DNA of 64,000 nucleotides from Styela clava (Eukaryota > Chordata > Ascidiacea > Stolidobranchia > Styelidae), in assembly GCF_964204865.1 (NCBI RefSeq), contig NC_135254.1:15133001-15197000 (forward strand), in the 5' to 3' direction. The notes beneath the pieces were generated by a model. The model was given only the letters and a program-made list of their open reading frames with translations, made no database searches and was not told where the DNA came from. Shown piece by piece: positions 11,201 to 25,520 of this stretch. The translations under genes and the position numbers were made by a program. Within the stretch, counting starts at the first letter, position 1, and each line of letters begins with the position of its first letter.

Positions 11201-14200
11201 TTGAAAACTGGTTTTCTTCTGTGTTATCATTGTTTTCTTGAGCAGTTGGCAAAGTTACGGAAGGATGAGCTTTTCCTTTGCCGTCAACGGAAGTTGTACT
11301 ACCACCATCTTCATCATCATGCTCGGAAACCGAACTGAAAAAAAGAATAGGTTGTTACTTGTGACAACAAACGGATTCGATTCAGCTGTCTTCCGTTGTT
11401 CAAGTTTTCATGCGCTACAAAAGTATATTTTTCGTTTCGGGAAGTCTTTGGTACAAATTATGCGAAGATATATATAATAAAGAACAAATACATACGCGTA
11501 CGGTATTTATTATGAATATCTCATCAAAAAATAGATTACAAATACAGGCAGAACGTTTCGAATTAATATCCTGAAAATAAAACGTACACACGCAGATGAC
11601 ATTGGATACAGTCTCCATCCGCGAATTGTAGTACAAAAATCATATGGCACAAAAAGTGATGAAAACTATACCCACATATGAAGAAGCACATATCGTTAAT
11701 ACATTGAAAAATTCAATTTACTATGGGAAATTGTAAAGCTAACCTATAAGATAGCATTTCAGATAGGTAATTCTCACTAATTTTGTTTTCCTGGAATCGG
11801 AGTGACATGGATATATCAGGGAAACAAACCTGTGGTCTTCAATCTCCAATTTGCGAGTATTGTTCCCAACAACATCACCTGGGATTTTAATTCTTGATTC
11901 GGCTTTGTCTTCATCTGTGGCAATTGAATGATGTTTCTTGATTCCAATAGAATCTAACTGATCACCTTTGCTGGAAGGGTGGTGATCAGAGTCCGCACCA
12001 GATGATCCGGCCTGATTAATATCCAGAACTGGGAAACGTCCCAACATAGTTTCGTCAGCAATGTCCATAATACCAGCGAAGTACTTTCTTTTTGCATTTC
12101 CTGCAACCTGTAAATAATGAGCTGAAATGGGTTTATGCAAAAACATATTTGAAACAGATAACGTTGAAATACATAGCAATTCAACGTGACAACGGTGATC
12201 AACTAAAATTGTAATCAGCGCTCTCCAACTCCACGTCTAATCTAAATATACTACAATGTAAATATTAATAGATTTTGAGTTTTTTTTTTTTTTCGGAAAA
12301 ACGCAATAGGTATGAGAAGTAAAATAAATAAAATAATTGAATAAATAAAAATAAATTCTTTATTTGAAGCCTTCTAACCTGGGATAGGTATAAAATTCTG
12401 ACAAAAGGCAACCAATTAAGATGTTACTATGATACTTTGTAGTAAATGCATCGTTGCATCAACTTTTTGCTTGAGAAATATGAAGTCATGCATTTGGATA
12501 GTTCTCAAAACACGGTGCACGTGAGAATTTGACCATCGGATGAAGCTTTAAGGGTCAAAGAAGGTATTACTTCACAATAAATGAACTATATAAGGCCAGT
12601 CGTAAAGTCAAGGGTGCCTATAGTTATCAGATCTCACGATTGAGAAATGATGTCGTCATGATTTGCATCCCAGTTTAATTTCGTGTGGTGATGTGAACAT
12701 ATCGCCAACACGTGCATTTTGTGTGAGTATTTCTTTAAAATCCAGGTTCATAACCAATAGTATACACAAGAGAATCAAGCCATTACCTCCGGCAAACAAA
12801 ATGGCAAATTTATGATTTTCTTCAGATATTCGTGTCCTGTTAAGTTCGCCTTCAACATAACTTCACCCATATCCTGCTCGATACATTTCACAGCTACCCT
12901 GGAATCAACCGCTATAAGACATAGGAAGGGTGACGATTTATCACTCAACAGGATGCTTACAGCTTCCAGGACAGACTTGACCTGTATGATTGGTGTAAAA
13001 TATCAGCAATGTAACGCTTGCACTCAAAATACTTATTATATTCACTCAAATGCCTATATTATTAGACGCAAATAGACGAACAATAATAGTGCAGTAAAAA
13101 ATGAGCAAAAAATTTGAATAAAATACGGTACATTGATAGTTGATTATTAATAAAGTTTTTCTCGATATCAGTAATGATTGAGGAATAGATAGAGTGCCAA
13201 AAACTTATGGCAGAATGCACAAACACGATAAATGAGTATAAAAAAACGACATTTTGAGTGTTGCCAGAAAAATAAAGGGTCTATTGAATTAACATGTACT
13301 TGGTGTCACAATCGCAAGTAACTTAGCGGCTGCAAGTGCATTTAAATGGCTCTTCATGAACTAATGATACGAATACAAATTTACATATAGAAGTAGGCAG
13401 TATTTTTCTAAAATTATGTACCAGTTGAGTCAATTGTCTTGATCACATGACTCACCTTATCGTTAGGACATCGGTCAAGATCATCAATAGTGATAACAAT
13501 TTTATAATTTATACGATGAGTAAATCTTATGCAGTTGATCAATTGAGTCATAAGCATTACCTATGAATAAGTATAAGAAATTATAGGTGCAATACACATC
13601 AATACGTAATTTCTTTATACGGAAATTTCGAGAAATTAGATAGCTAAGGAGCTGTGCGAATAAAAACAGGGAATTTTCTTCTAACTCAGTGATATTAAAT
13701 AACCATTGTTAGATGTATTCAATAGAGAATAGATGGTGGTTTCGGGTTGCGTAGAATCATTCCGAAACTGAACAAATTTTTTCCAAATCGATTGCTCTAT
13801 TGAATTGCACTAATTGCATTGGTGGACCACAAACTAATTGACATATTCAAAGTATATTAAATGTAATGGACACCGTATGTGAAAAGGTGGATATGCAGTG
13901 TAAATATCAGGAACTAAATAAAAAAAATTATCATTGGGAAGGTGACAAATGCGCATTTAGGATCGTTTTAAAATACACCTGACTCAAAAATTATACAAAT
14001 GGAAAATTTAAGATCTATTTCTACGTCTAGTGAACTATGTGCACTAATTTCCATCTGAGTTGATTCCCGAAATAAATTTGAGCACGTTTTTTTACTGAGA
14101 AAATGCGTGTGATGTTTCGTTATAATGATGGAGAATCAACATAAATCGGAAATTAAGAATAGTATCAACATCCGCTTTTTGAGCAAATTTTATTTTTAGT

Positions 14201-17200
14201 TTGTTTTTCAATATACACTTGTGGGCGACAGTGTTAAAAATAACCTGTAATAAATACCTCCGTTTTCACATCATTCATAAATCCGAGAGCGGTTCCCATA
14301 CTTCCTTCTGTACCGGCCAACGCCTTTCTTATTCTTTCTGTTTGAGAATTGCACATCGCCCAACAAAACCGGAACGCAACAACCATGACGCCGACCACTG
14401 CAGGAAGCCAAGAAAATATTTGAACCTCAATCGGAATGGTTCTGGTACTCTGAAATGAAATTTTACACATCATTGATAGCATAGCCTAAGTGTGTGCAAT
14501 CATTAATAATTTTTTTAAGATTTTCTACTACCCGGAGTCAATTCAAAATTTTTTATAATCCGGAGTTGGGAGTCGAAGTCGACAGTAAATTTCCACCGAC
14601 TCCACAACCCTATTCGAGTAACTGGATACTTTTTCTAGAAAATGCTTTCTTGAAGAAATAATTCTTTTTATTTTCATCATTTATTATTAATTAGGCAAAA
14701 ATCAGTTGTAAGATACTGACCTTGATCTATTTATTGTTTAAAAAGCTATGTCTCTCGTTTCTCTTTATGCCCAATAAGGTGGCTTAAAACGATCTAACTT
14801 CATAGTCAGAATCATGAGCAAAACTAATTGCTCGTTTTTTTTTTGTTAAATGACAGTAACAAGAGAGCAATGCTCAAATATTTGGACGATAAAGTTGCGC
14901 ATCGGTACCGGTATGGCAAGGCCTTAGTTAATACCGAATTTGCTGGAACGATCGGCGGAAAAGCGTGATGGAATTAAGTGTTCACCTTCAGGTAAAATAA
15001 AGTAACAATATTTCGACAAAATGTCGGGCCCAACAGGACTAGTTTGAAAATTAAAAAAATAAACAAAGTGAAATAGCCGTCCAGCGGCTTCGTCCATCTT
15101 TAAGTACTGAAGATTTGAGATCGAGGGGTGAGTTAGCTGTGGAGGAAGGGGACTTATTTCCGCGATAACATGAATTTTTCAGAAGAACATAAATATGTGT
15201 ACTTCGCGTACAATAACATATTCAAATTACATTACCTTTAGCACGTTTAATTCCAGCGTATTGGCGACAATCAAAAGGGTGATAGGAAACAGAATTGCAG
15301 CAACGACAAAGACGACACAGCAGTAAAGAAATGGGCACCCACAACAGACGGTCTTTGGATGTCTTTGAAAATGAGAGAAACTTCTGCAGCAGGAAACTGG
15401 CGAACAACATCGAGGTTTGTCAGCTTCGTCCGCCGTCGTTCTCTGTGATGCCGCAGTTGGAAACTCTTGCTCTGTACATCCGCTAGGTCGAGGTGGTTGA
15501 ACTGGCGATAAATTTTGTAAAGGTATGCCTTTGCCTCGATCTCCTTGACAGTTGTTTTCAGATGAATTACGGACCAGTCTCGTATTGGGTGCCGCTTCTT
15601 CTTGATCGATATCAGCTGAATTCGCGTTGTCGGTTGCTACATTTTGACTATTATGGCATTTTTTCGGACGTTGCTTTTGAACGTCAAAGTTATCTAATTG
15701 TAAAGCCTTGAGCGCAAAATTCGCCTCTTTGTCGTTGCAAAAGCGGACATACCACCAGTCTTCACGATATATACAGCATTGTGTTACGACACCATATTCT
15801 TTCATCATAAGTAGAATCCTATCGTGTTTTTGGCCTACGTCTTCGTCAAAATTTGCAGTAAAGTGAAACCTCACATAAATTGCCCTGGGATCTTCCTTTT
15901 TCCACAAAGATGCTTTCAGAGGTCCAGATTTAGAAGGTCGTTCAACCTGTTCAAATAATACAAACTTTATAGTACTATTTATATAAAACGAATTTACGAG
16001 TATAAAAATAACATTTTTAAACATTTTTAAAAAAACTCGTATCGTCGACGTGTAACGTAAAAACTCCACTGTCTGCTTTTCATTGGCATTGACATGTGAA
16101 TTAGACAAATTAAGGAGATAAATAAAGTTGTTATTCGAGAGAAAATATTGCGATATTTCTTTATCAGTCTGCTATAGTTCAGGTATCCTTCTGTCAACTG
16201 GTTCAAATGTACCCGAGGTAGTAAACAAATAGAAAGGCCAAGTTTACAAGTTTAATACACAATATCACTCAAAATACCCCCCAATTATGGGGAGAAATTC
16301 AAATAAAAACATATAATATTATAGTATGGCTAGTATAAGCCACTGACAAATCTCGATGTCGAAGCACGAATTATGTATGAGAAATGCCACGTCAACAAGT
16401 TTCGAAATGACACTGACTATCTAATAAGCATAACTCGGTAAATTTACTGGTAAGTAACGCGTAAAAACAGATTTGGACAATTTTATTTTTATTCAAATCG
16501 CGTTTTACTGCTATGGCTGTTGGTCGATTTTCATCAGAAAATGGACAAACAATCAATGATTTTTTTTTCTTTACAAAAAAGCATTTGTTGATATTTAAAA
16601 AAATTACTTCCCAGAACTTCATAAATATTAACCACTGGCGAAATTTTTTCATACCCTAGATTTTCACTTGATACAAAGATAAAAAAAAAATTGTACCTGT
16701 ATCATTCGAAAAAGTCGAGTACAAACTGCGCCAAATTCGTTCTCAATAGCTTGAGCAAGATTTGTTACAATTCCCGCCCATAGTACATCGCTTCCAGCAT
16801 ACTGCCATGCATGATAGTTAACGAAAATATATCGAACAGGCATGCTGTAAAACAAGAACAGTGTTTCATAGATGATTGCGTGTTAAACGGTTGGATTATA
16901 ATCTATTCTGAGCACGGGTAGCATTAATGATAACTAAGTCAAAATAAAATAGTTAAGTACTAGTTAATAAACCATCAGTATTTCAGTATTTTTAATATAA
17001 ATTGGTCCGATGTATCAAGCTTAAGCTTTCTTTTTTAGTTTTGTTCCCTGTGTCATTTCGTCCGAGTTGTGAATATAAAATTGTCGATGAAAAATATGAA
17101 TTACGACAAAGACAGGTAGGGATTCCGTGAGGATGTGTGGCATGTATTGGTAAAGAATTACAAAGCGTTAATAAAACAACCTCGTCGTTTAGGTATTTCG

Positions 17201-20200
17201 ATTGGCCCTGAAATTTTCGAATAATGATGCTAGAACAAAGATACTTGGAAATCCGACAAAAAAGTTTCGAGAGCATTAGGATCGATTATATATTTATTCC
17301 ATATCGCAATGAAGGCTATTAAACTATCCCGTAGTGTAGACATTCGCAGTTTATATTTCAGGCAGCTACACGGAGCTGTGTGCCGCCAATCAAGTCCAAA
17401 TTAATCCGTTTCATTACTAGGTAAAAAAGATTGTCAAATTGCGCCACAAGTCTTTTTCTGGAACAAATGACCTACATATTACTGAATGTATTGAGAATCG
17501 AAGACTCCGTTACAAAAGAAGCGAAGTACTATGACATCACAGTTCAGTTTAGTCACACCACTACTCTATCTATCAAGTATACTTGTAAACCCACGATCGC
17601 AACTTACTATTATCTTTATCAGATTTTACCAATGGTAAAATAACAAGCTGATACTTGGTCACGCTATATTCAAATGAAGTTTGCTGTAGGGTTAGAATTA
17701 TAACCTACGTTATTGAAAAATTCCCTAACGTGGAATTGTTATTCTTCTTGGCGCCTATATGACTCCAATACTGGAATAAAATTCCACTTGCCAGTTTCCA
17801 GCAAGACATTTGGTAGCTAACGTTTTTAATTCGTCAATTTCACAAAACGTTTGTTAAGATGTTTTAAATAGGTAATCTCGATAAAGATTAATTTAGCAAT
17901 AATGACTAATTGACAACAAAAAATGTTTTCCCATTTGATTCCAACAGCACAACAAAGGAATGCAAATGATCACAAATAATACACAGTGAGAAGTATTGAC
18001 ACCGAAACATGAAAAATGCTATGACATAAATTAGCGCTAAATCGCATTAATGAATACATTGGCGCATGAACAATTTCAAGCTTTACCAATAAATTCATTA
18101 ATTATTGAAAATGTGTCTGAATTTGCGCCGTTGTCAAATCAGTTTTTAGTTGAAATTGATTTTTTCCCAACTAGAATACACATCAAGGCCATATGAATAG
18201 AGCAATGCTCCTGGCTGTTATTTTCAATAGGCCATCCATCGAAACAAATCTTTTGCTGTATTGACATTTGGATATATGAAATCGTTTGTGAGTAACTTAA
18301 ACATTTGGACTATTTTGAATGTTTATAATACTTTCATACAACTTTTAACTTGGCGCTTGCTAGTAATATGGCATAGCATCGTTTGGCCTTGCACTCAACA
18401 TCTACGAATGAATACGTGCTTACCGTTTTACCCCGAAAATAAGACCTAGACTGAATTTTAAAAATGATTTTAATAAAGCTCTCCCCTTAAATAAGACCTA
18501 GTCGATAGCGCGAATTTTTTTTGACTTAGTCGATAGCAACAGATTTTTCCTACTCGTTTTAGGTGATTAATAATCTATGTTTAGCGGTTATGTTATAAGT
18601 AAATGGATATCGGTTTTCATATTTTATATATTTGGGAATCTCGTAATTCTATACTTTTAATTTTGTTTTTGATAAATGAAAATAAAAGACATCTCACCAA
18701 AATAAGCCCTAGTGTTATTTTTCATAGGAAAATTGAAATAGGACACTGTCCTATTTTCGGGGAAACACGGTAGATATGCAAATTACTCAGCGTTATTTTT
18801 ATTTTTAACTTCAATTGGTCAAGATAGTGTCCCGGTCTTTTAGGCCGGTAAAATTGCAAACCCACCGCATATTCCATTTTTGCAAGGTTCTTCCAATACT
18901 CGATTCTGACTATGACGTAATTCAATGAATTATTACGTCACCTCAGATTATACAAAAAAAACAATGCGATGACGCATCCTAAACCGAAAGTGGTAAGTCC
19001 CGAATCCAATGATACAGGGAATTGGGAAGTCGATTGTATTCAAAAAATAGACGTTTAGCAATTCCATAACTTAAAGTACAGTTGACGCATGGAAGTGCTG
19101 CTTACTAACAACCGAGAGATAATGAAAATTCGCAAGAAATATAACTCTATTCAAGCATGAATCATCTCAAGCAATAAAAAATCGAAGAAAGTTTTGGTAG
19201 ACATGTGCGATTTTGCCGAAACACTTTCATGATTAAAATTTAGCATATGCCATCCATACCACCTATCGAGAAGCAGAGTTGGAGCGTAATTGGGAAAAGA
19301 CAACTTGAGAATTGTTAAGTACTAAGATATTTTAACGATCTGAACGAACAGACTGCAAGGAACTTCGAGTGTTTGTTAAAATGACTTTAGTAGCTTGGTG
19401 TGATTACAAAAATAGACACATTTCCATATATCACTCACAATTTCACATTAAATCATTACCTTGATATGTCATTTGAATTCAGTTTTATTCCTTCAATATT
19501 TCCAGCATCGTCTTCTGGGTTGAGATATCGCAGTCGGGCTTTTTCGTCATTCATGTTTACTACCATGTAAGGATTATTCGCTTCCATCCAGTCCGTGTCT
19601 GGAGAGACTAAATGTTTTATCTCAGTAGTGCCATGTTTCAAGTAAAGCCAATTACTGTAGGGCCTAATTAATAAACTACATGGCAATTTTGTAGTAATTG
19701 GAAACGTTATTTTCTTAATTTCTAAATCGACTATTCAACCGCTCAAAGGACGATCGGGAGATAAAATAAATAAAAAAAATGAAATTTTGTTGCGTATGCC
19801 TTTTTAATAGTCTGGTAAGATGATATCATGATATACAGAGGGGATTACTTATTTTATCACCAGTCAAATTCTGACACCGACTCTCGGGAATTCAGAATTT
19901 CGAGAAAATACGATAACGGTTCCTAATCCAGTAAACACATGACGATATGGCTAGAGTTAGAATTATACAAGAAGTTGGTGAGAAATTCAATGAAATTATA
20001 TTTTCTTTGTCGCTTATATAGCTTTCATACTGGACTACAAGTTCACTTGACATGCAGTTTTCAACAACCAAGGTTGAAAATTTGTCCTAATCTGCGCTTT
20101 CGGAAATATATCGATATGGGATCGGTTCTTAGTTGAAATTTTATTTTTCATCTAACCAGAAAACATTTAAATAGCAGATGTGGATAGAGCAATAATCCTG

Positions 20201-23200
20201 GCTGTTATCTTCAATAACGCAAGCGCAACGCAATAACGTAGAAACATAACGATAGACTCGTATTTGAGTCAACAACAACAGTCAGCGTTATAAATTTCAA
20301 CACTTCAATTTCCGATTCTACCACGCGGAAGTAAGGAAACACATACAAGGTTTACTTGAGTGTGTTCTCACAATAAAATTTAATAAGGAAACAACCATTA
20401 TTATCAAATTTCATTGTGTTTCATATTGGTATAAATATATTTGCCCAATGTACAAGAAACAAATAACTTACCGTTTACGGATGGCAGTCTCGTAAAGGCA
20501 GCATAAAAAATTAAACTGTAATGTCTTAAAAATCGTGGCCAACACTTGGAGTTTGTGCTCGCAATACAGCAGCAAAACACCACGAATACCATCCCTGCAA
20601 ATTGGAATGAAGATAATTTATTTCAGAGTTCTTCTTGAGTGGCTGTTTGTGAATAATTAAATAAAAAAAAGTACAATTGTCATGGGAAAGTGAAATATAA
20701 AGTCAAATACGTGGCACTTTATGAGCAATAAACTTGCGCTACAGGATACATACTTCATGTTATATTTTCCCCTTCGATTGGTATCGAATTCGGGAATGTC
20801 CGCATGAAACATTGTACTTTAACAGTGAATGGTGGTGAATATGAATATTTTCTACCAAAGGGAATATTCCACTGAATATACAAAATCAATTTACTAATGA
20901 AAACGTTCATATGCGATTTCAAACTTCAGCTTTTCTGTTGTCTTTTATCGTGAAGATTTAATATCAATAAAATGTTTTTATATTAATTTAAATATTTCAT
21001 TCGAATCTTATACAGGAAATGAAAACGGCAGAGTGAAGAAATATTATTGTAATATGAATCGAATATTCCACAAAATCTAACCACCAGAAACGTTTTTAGT
21101 ATTTTACTCAATTCAATTCTGGTACTCAGCCTTTAAAACAATCTATACATATTTACCTATGAATATTATCGAAAATAGAACCAAGTACAAACGCAAATTC
21201 GTTTGAATTGTTCCTTTATCATCATCATCATCGTCCTTGGAATTCGAGGAAGTAGAACTTTCGATTATTGTCGCTGCAGTTGTCCTCGCATCTGCTTCAA
21301 AGCAAACACACATAATTTGTCGACTATCCGTTTAGACAATTAACAAAATGTGGAAATTAATCATAAAATCTTTAAATTGGGATGGGCAATTAGGAATAGT
21401 AGACTATTCTAGAGTCCAGTGATTCCCAACCGCCGGTCCGCGGACCGCTGCCGGTCCGCGAAGCTTTTTTGCCGGTCCGCGAAAAATTTCGTTGTTTTGT
21501 TGTTTTTATGCCGTCTCAATCGCTTTACCGTAGACAAAGTTGCGTTGGCTCATTACGCAATTCTCTTCCTCCCTCATATTGCGACGTCTTTCGCGACATG
21601 TTGGCGCCGTCTTACGCGACATCTTGGCGCCGATCATTTACACTTTTCGCTTTTTCGGCTCCGATTCATCGCGAATGCGCTCCATCAAATCTCGCAAAAC
21701 TAAGAAGCCTAAAAATCGGCTCGCGTGCTTTTTCTGTTCTGCGTGCCTTTCCTGATTAATATGACCATCCATATAAAACGTAATGCATATCTCCTTGTTT
21801 GAACCAGAAAACTGTCAAGAACAGTATAATATTCCAGTAAGATATGAACTTGTTGCGACCCCACAGGTGGTCGAACCGCGCAAAAAGCATGGGCCGCAGA
21901 GATTTTTTCCAGACACAGTAAGATTTTGAGCCTGTTGCCAAGTTATCGATGACTTTGTCATTGTAATGTAAATTCATTTCGTTTGAGGCGTCGATCAACT
22001 GCAGTGGGATTAATAAGATGGACCCAATGAAAAAGAAATGGCTTGATTAAAATGGCGATTCTACTTTACAGTCCAGATTAAAAAAGTATTACTTGTCACA
22101 ATTTTAGATGATAACGAATACCCATCGCCTAGTAATCGACCAATCAAACTGTTGTCCGTCTTTTCAGCCAGTTACTGCGTTACGCGAAAAAACATTTTCG
22201 CTAGAATTATCACTAGATTCAATTAAAACGAAGAATATAAATTGGATGCACGCGGCTGCAGAGCTGCGTGTTGCAAAAACTTCTTTGAGGCCTCGTTTGC
22301 AACTTTACATTGGAAACGAAACAGCAGCAAAATTCTCACAGGAGTTAATTGTGAGTGTATTGAATGTGAGATTTTTTTCTAGCGCATAATGGGTGCCCAG
22401 CACTGCATTTCATTACGCAAATATAGGGTATTATTTTATGCTCCACTCATTTTTAATTTTTGGTCGGCACATTATTTGATAGTTTTTCTCCGTGTGGAAT
22501 GTTTTTCAGTGTGCTTTTTTGTCTAGAAGCATATTGAGTGCCCGACATTGCATTATATTACGCAAATATATATATGTTATTCTTTTTTGTTTCGGCCATT
22601 TCGATTTTTTGCCGGTCCGCGAGTATATTTAATCTGATTTTACCGGTCGGCCAGGGTAGAAAGGTTGGGAACCGCTGTTCTAGACTACTCAAATAGGATT
22701 CATAATATTGAATCCTATTTTTATATCATTTACAATGACTTATTAAGTTGCTGTATTTCCTTAAAGACACAAGACACAGGAAATGTTTGTTATTATTAAG
22801 GTGCTAATTTCCACAAAATTGATGTAACTTACCATCAACCGAGCCGGGTGCAGATTCATTCAAACCTATAAAAAAAAAACATCGTTAACAAATATATTTA
22901 GCGATATGTATTTCTCCACCGAGTTGGCTACTAAAGTTATTATCATCTATTATGTGTAACTTCCTCAACAATAAATACCGGTATATATAATTTGTAAAAT
23001 TAAGAAGCAAGAATAGAACAGTTGAAACTGGGAACCCATTCTAGATATTGTTGCTATATTGAAATAAAGTACAAGAACAAGTACCAATGGACGCGCGACC
23101 ATAATATTCCGTGTGCACATTGTCCAATAGTAGATTAAATAATATTTTGGTGAATAAATGTGACCGTTCCAAATACTTGATTTTGAAAGTTTACGATTAT

Positions 23201-25504
23201 CTTCTTGTTCCGTATATCGATTTATATAATATATATCATGCGGAAAATCAACCTATGTTAAAACCATTTTCCGAATTGATAAAACTAGTTTGTGACAGGG
23301 AAAACTATTAGAATCACAGCCGTTACCACGCCAAGGCCCTTCCACTATAAGTTTTACTGTTTACTGCTTACCAAATACTCCTGATCGTCCAGATGGTATC
23401 CGTTTGTTGCCAGTAATTGTTTCAATGGTATCCATGTCGGGAAAATGCACGGTTGTGTTATATGGTCTCAGCGATGGTATGAGAACCATGATTAATAATG
23501 TGCAAAGAGCAGCAACAACTAATAAAGTGAGTAAGGTGCAACCGACACAAATACACGTACGACGCCTGTTCGTTTTATGAGTTCTGTAGCGTGGTTTTTT
23601 GGTAGCTTTCTCGGCTGATACGCTTGTATCTGTCTGTTCTAGATTTGCTGCAAAGCTTTTATTTCGAGGGATTCCCGCTGCCATTTTCGCCTCTTCTTCT
23701 GCGTCACATCGCTGTTGCAGCTCATACTTTCGAAGTAATCCTGCGAAATAGAATTGCCGGGTTAGTTAGTGTGTGGCAGCAAAGTATACTACGCTATATG
23801 GACTGCACGTCTGACAACCAATCTTAATGCCCAGATTTCTGCAACCTAAATAGTATTGCGTCGGTGTTGAGGTTAAGACATGGGGCTGAACATGCTGAAA
23901 ATGACATGGCGCATTAGAGCATAAGACTTGTAGAATATTTTGTCTTAGTTTAATGTTTGTTACAACATTTTTAATGTAGTGGCAAAACAAGAGGAATGTG
24001 ACTTTGTATGTAGGCTAGTCGTTATTTCGCTTTTTGTTTCAGACAGACTCTAAAATCATTCCCTTGTAGTTTCTCTGTGCTATTCTGGGTATTTTAACCA
24101 GCGTAACAATAGATTTATTTTATGGTCACTTGTTCGATGTGCACAACGCACATATTTTACAAACCTTGAACGTGCTTGAGCAGGAAAGTTTTCCCGATAC
24201 CCCAGGGACCAAATATTCCCACAGTCAATGGAGGACGGCAACTGTGTAATAGTTTCGCCAAAGCTTGAGCGTATACCAAATATCCCAATTGGTCGACACC
24301 AGTATCGTTGTCATTCAACAGTTTTCCTGTTAATTAAAGAAAGTGAAAATTGAACGAAAAATCTGCAACGTGTATTGAGCCATGGATCGGTCTCTATGAG
24401 GGTAAAATTGATTGTAATTAGAAATAGTGGAAATTCGCGAGTTACTGCTATGAATTTATTCTTTGGGTACTAAATAATTCGAATTGAAATAACTTCAAAA
24501 ATCAAAATTAGAAACTAAGTAAATCTTCTATTGATTTAAAAAGTCAATGATGAAATGTTAACAATCAATGTTTAAATATCGTATCTAATTAAACTCATAA
24601 ACAGCCTTTTATGGCCCATTAACAATATGGCGAAATACAACGAAAACCTGGAAACAAAACGTTTGCGCGACTGATGATTTGCTCACCCGTCCCCTAAAAA
24701 TCAACCCCACTTTTAATGAGGTCGCCAAATATGCCTGTAGAGTCAATAAAATGTAGATGGAAACATCTGTATTTTCAAATCCAGAAAAAGGCAGTCAAGA
24801 TTATGAAACCAGTAGGAATATCCAGTAGTAGCAAGCGACCAAGACGACATGGCGCATATCGTTATAAAATATTCACAAAGCTATCGTATTATTATTCTTC
24901 GCTTTTGATATTGTATCTGGCTTTCGGAGGGGCCAACTGCCAAACACACACACATTCTTAGAAACGGATATCTATAATCCTGAGTGGGGATATGTAACGA
25001 TGGTATATAATTGATGGGAAATGCGTGAGCGATTTCAATTCGGTTAAAAAAATTTTGGACTTTTTGCCAATATTCAAACGAAATTAATAGTTGTAATGAT
25101 TTGGTTTCTGCGAGACTAACTACTTATCCTGTTTCTATGCTTTTGTTCCGGTGGATCCGTATGTATATATTGCAAGGATGCTGTAGCAAGAGTAAAGATA
25201 ACTAACCTAAGTGAACTATGTATGTCTGAAGAAATCTGACCTTTGCAGACGAAACGTTATAGAAATATATTTGTGGTATTGTGCAGCAAGACTTGAATTA
25301 CTAAAATTAATAATGTTACTAAACAGCATCTTGCATTTTATCCAATGGCAATTTGCTTGTTTTCTTTTCACCAAGCCGCCCCATTTTAGACTCACAGGGA
25401 AATAGAAAGATAAAACTCAGCTGAAAAAGTTTTAATAAAAAATAATGCTATTACGTACCGAGAGGCAGTACTCTTCTTTCTAGGTCAGTGTTGAAGTGGG
25501 TCAT
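8268..25504 (-). CDS. KAP family P-loop NTPase, multi-pass membrane protein (18 coding exons found)
   Basis: Exons: 25504-25459, 24326-24165, 23740-23372, 22865-22833, 21294-21157, 20594-20472, 19663-19460, 16844-16697, 15946-15236, 14449-14258, 13560-13456, 12981-12787, 12107-11830, 11334-11182, 10504-10351, 9520-9409, 8995-8812, 8487-8268; about 1,175 residues. Exon 2 has Walker A (GPWGIGKT). Four hydrophobic helices (exon 3, exons 5/6, end of exon 9, exon 10) lie between it and Walker B in exon 11 (KIVITIDDLDRCP), the hallmark layout of KAP ATPases such as Kidins220/ARMS. Exon 8 carries the family motif NYHAWQYAGSD; exon 15 has GNPRNMKRIFNVL. There are no ankyrin repeats, so it is nearer NKPD1 or a bare KAP protein. 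KAP proteins are thought to organise signalling complexes at membranes. Exon 6 to 7 does not keep phase, so a small exon is missing there. Exon 17 reads into TAA inside its donor, but exon 18 continues the fold in phase. Confidence 0.85.
18423..18770. mobile_element. TA-flanked MITE in KAP gene intron (CCGTGTTTCCCCGAAAATAAG family, copy A)
   Basis: The left end reads CCGTTTTACCCCGAAAATAAG and the right end TATTTTCGGGGAAACACGG, inverted repeats, with TA outside both (18421-18422 and 18771-18772). The same family recurs at 38,196-38,588 and 48,399-48,703. It is non-coding. The intron also holds interspersed repeats such as CCTGGCTGTTAT near 18,205 and 20,200. Confidence 0.7.
21417..22677. mobile_element. 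1.26-kb hAT element inside a KAP gene intron
   Basis: Begins CAGTGATTCCCAACC and ends GGTTGGGAACCGCTG, inverted hAT termini, followed inward by repeated CCGGTCCGCG motifs at both ends. The flanks contain TTCTAGA on both sides, but the 8-bp duplication is offset by a few bases, so it is imperfect. Internal frames (for example 22,108-22,389) show no transposase motif; the element appears non-autonomous. It lies between exons 4 and 5 of the KAP gene. Confidence 0.75.
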
Positions 25505-25520
25505 TATTCCCTTCCTTAGC
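25459..25520 (-). promoter_or_regulatory. Start region of the KAP gene: ATG created at a splice junction
   Basis: The first coding exon can begin at 25520, after a TTATAG acceptor. An upstream exon ending at 27495 finishes with AT before GTAAGT, so splicing joins AT to G and makes an ATG in frame with the downstream ATG at 25504-25502. The protein therefore starts either at this junction ATG (MLRKGI then MTHF) or at the downstream one. Confidence 0.45.

Noticed and set aside
11238..11477. Plus-strand open frame
   Set aside because: Lies antisense to exon 14 of the KAP gene, which has correct phase, splice sites and family context.
16992..17276. Minus-strand frame of 94 codons preceded by a possible acceptor
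   Set aside because: KAP exons 7 and 8 join in phase without it, and it shows no KAP-like or other motif.
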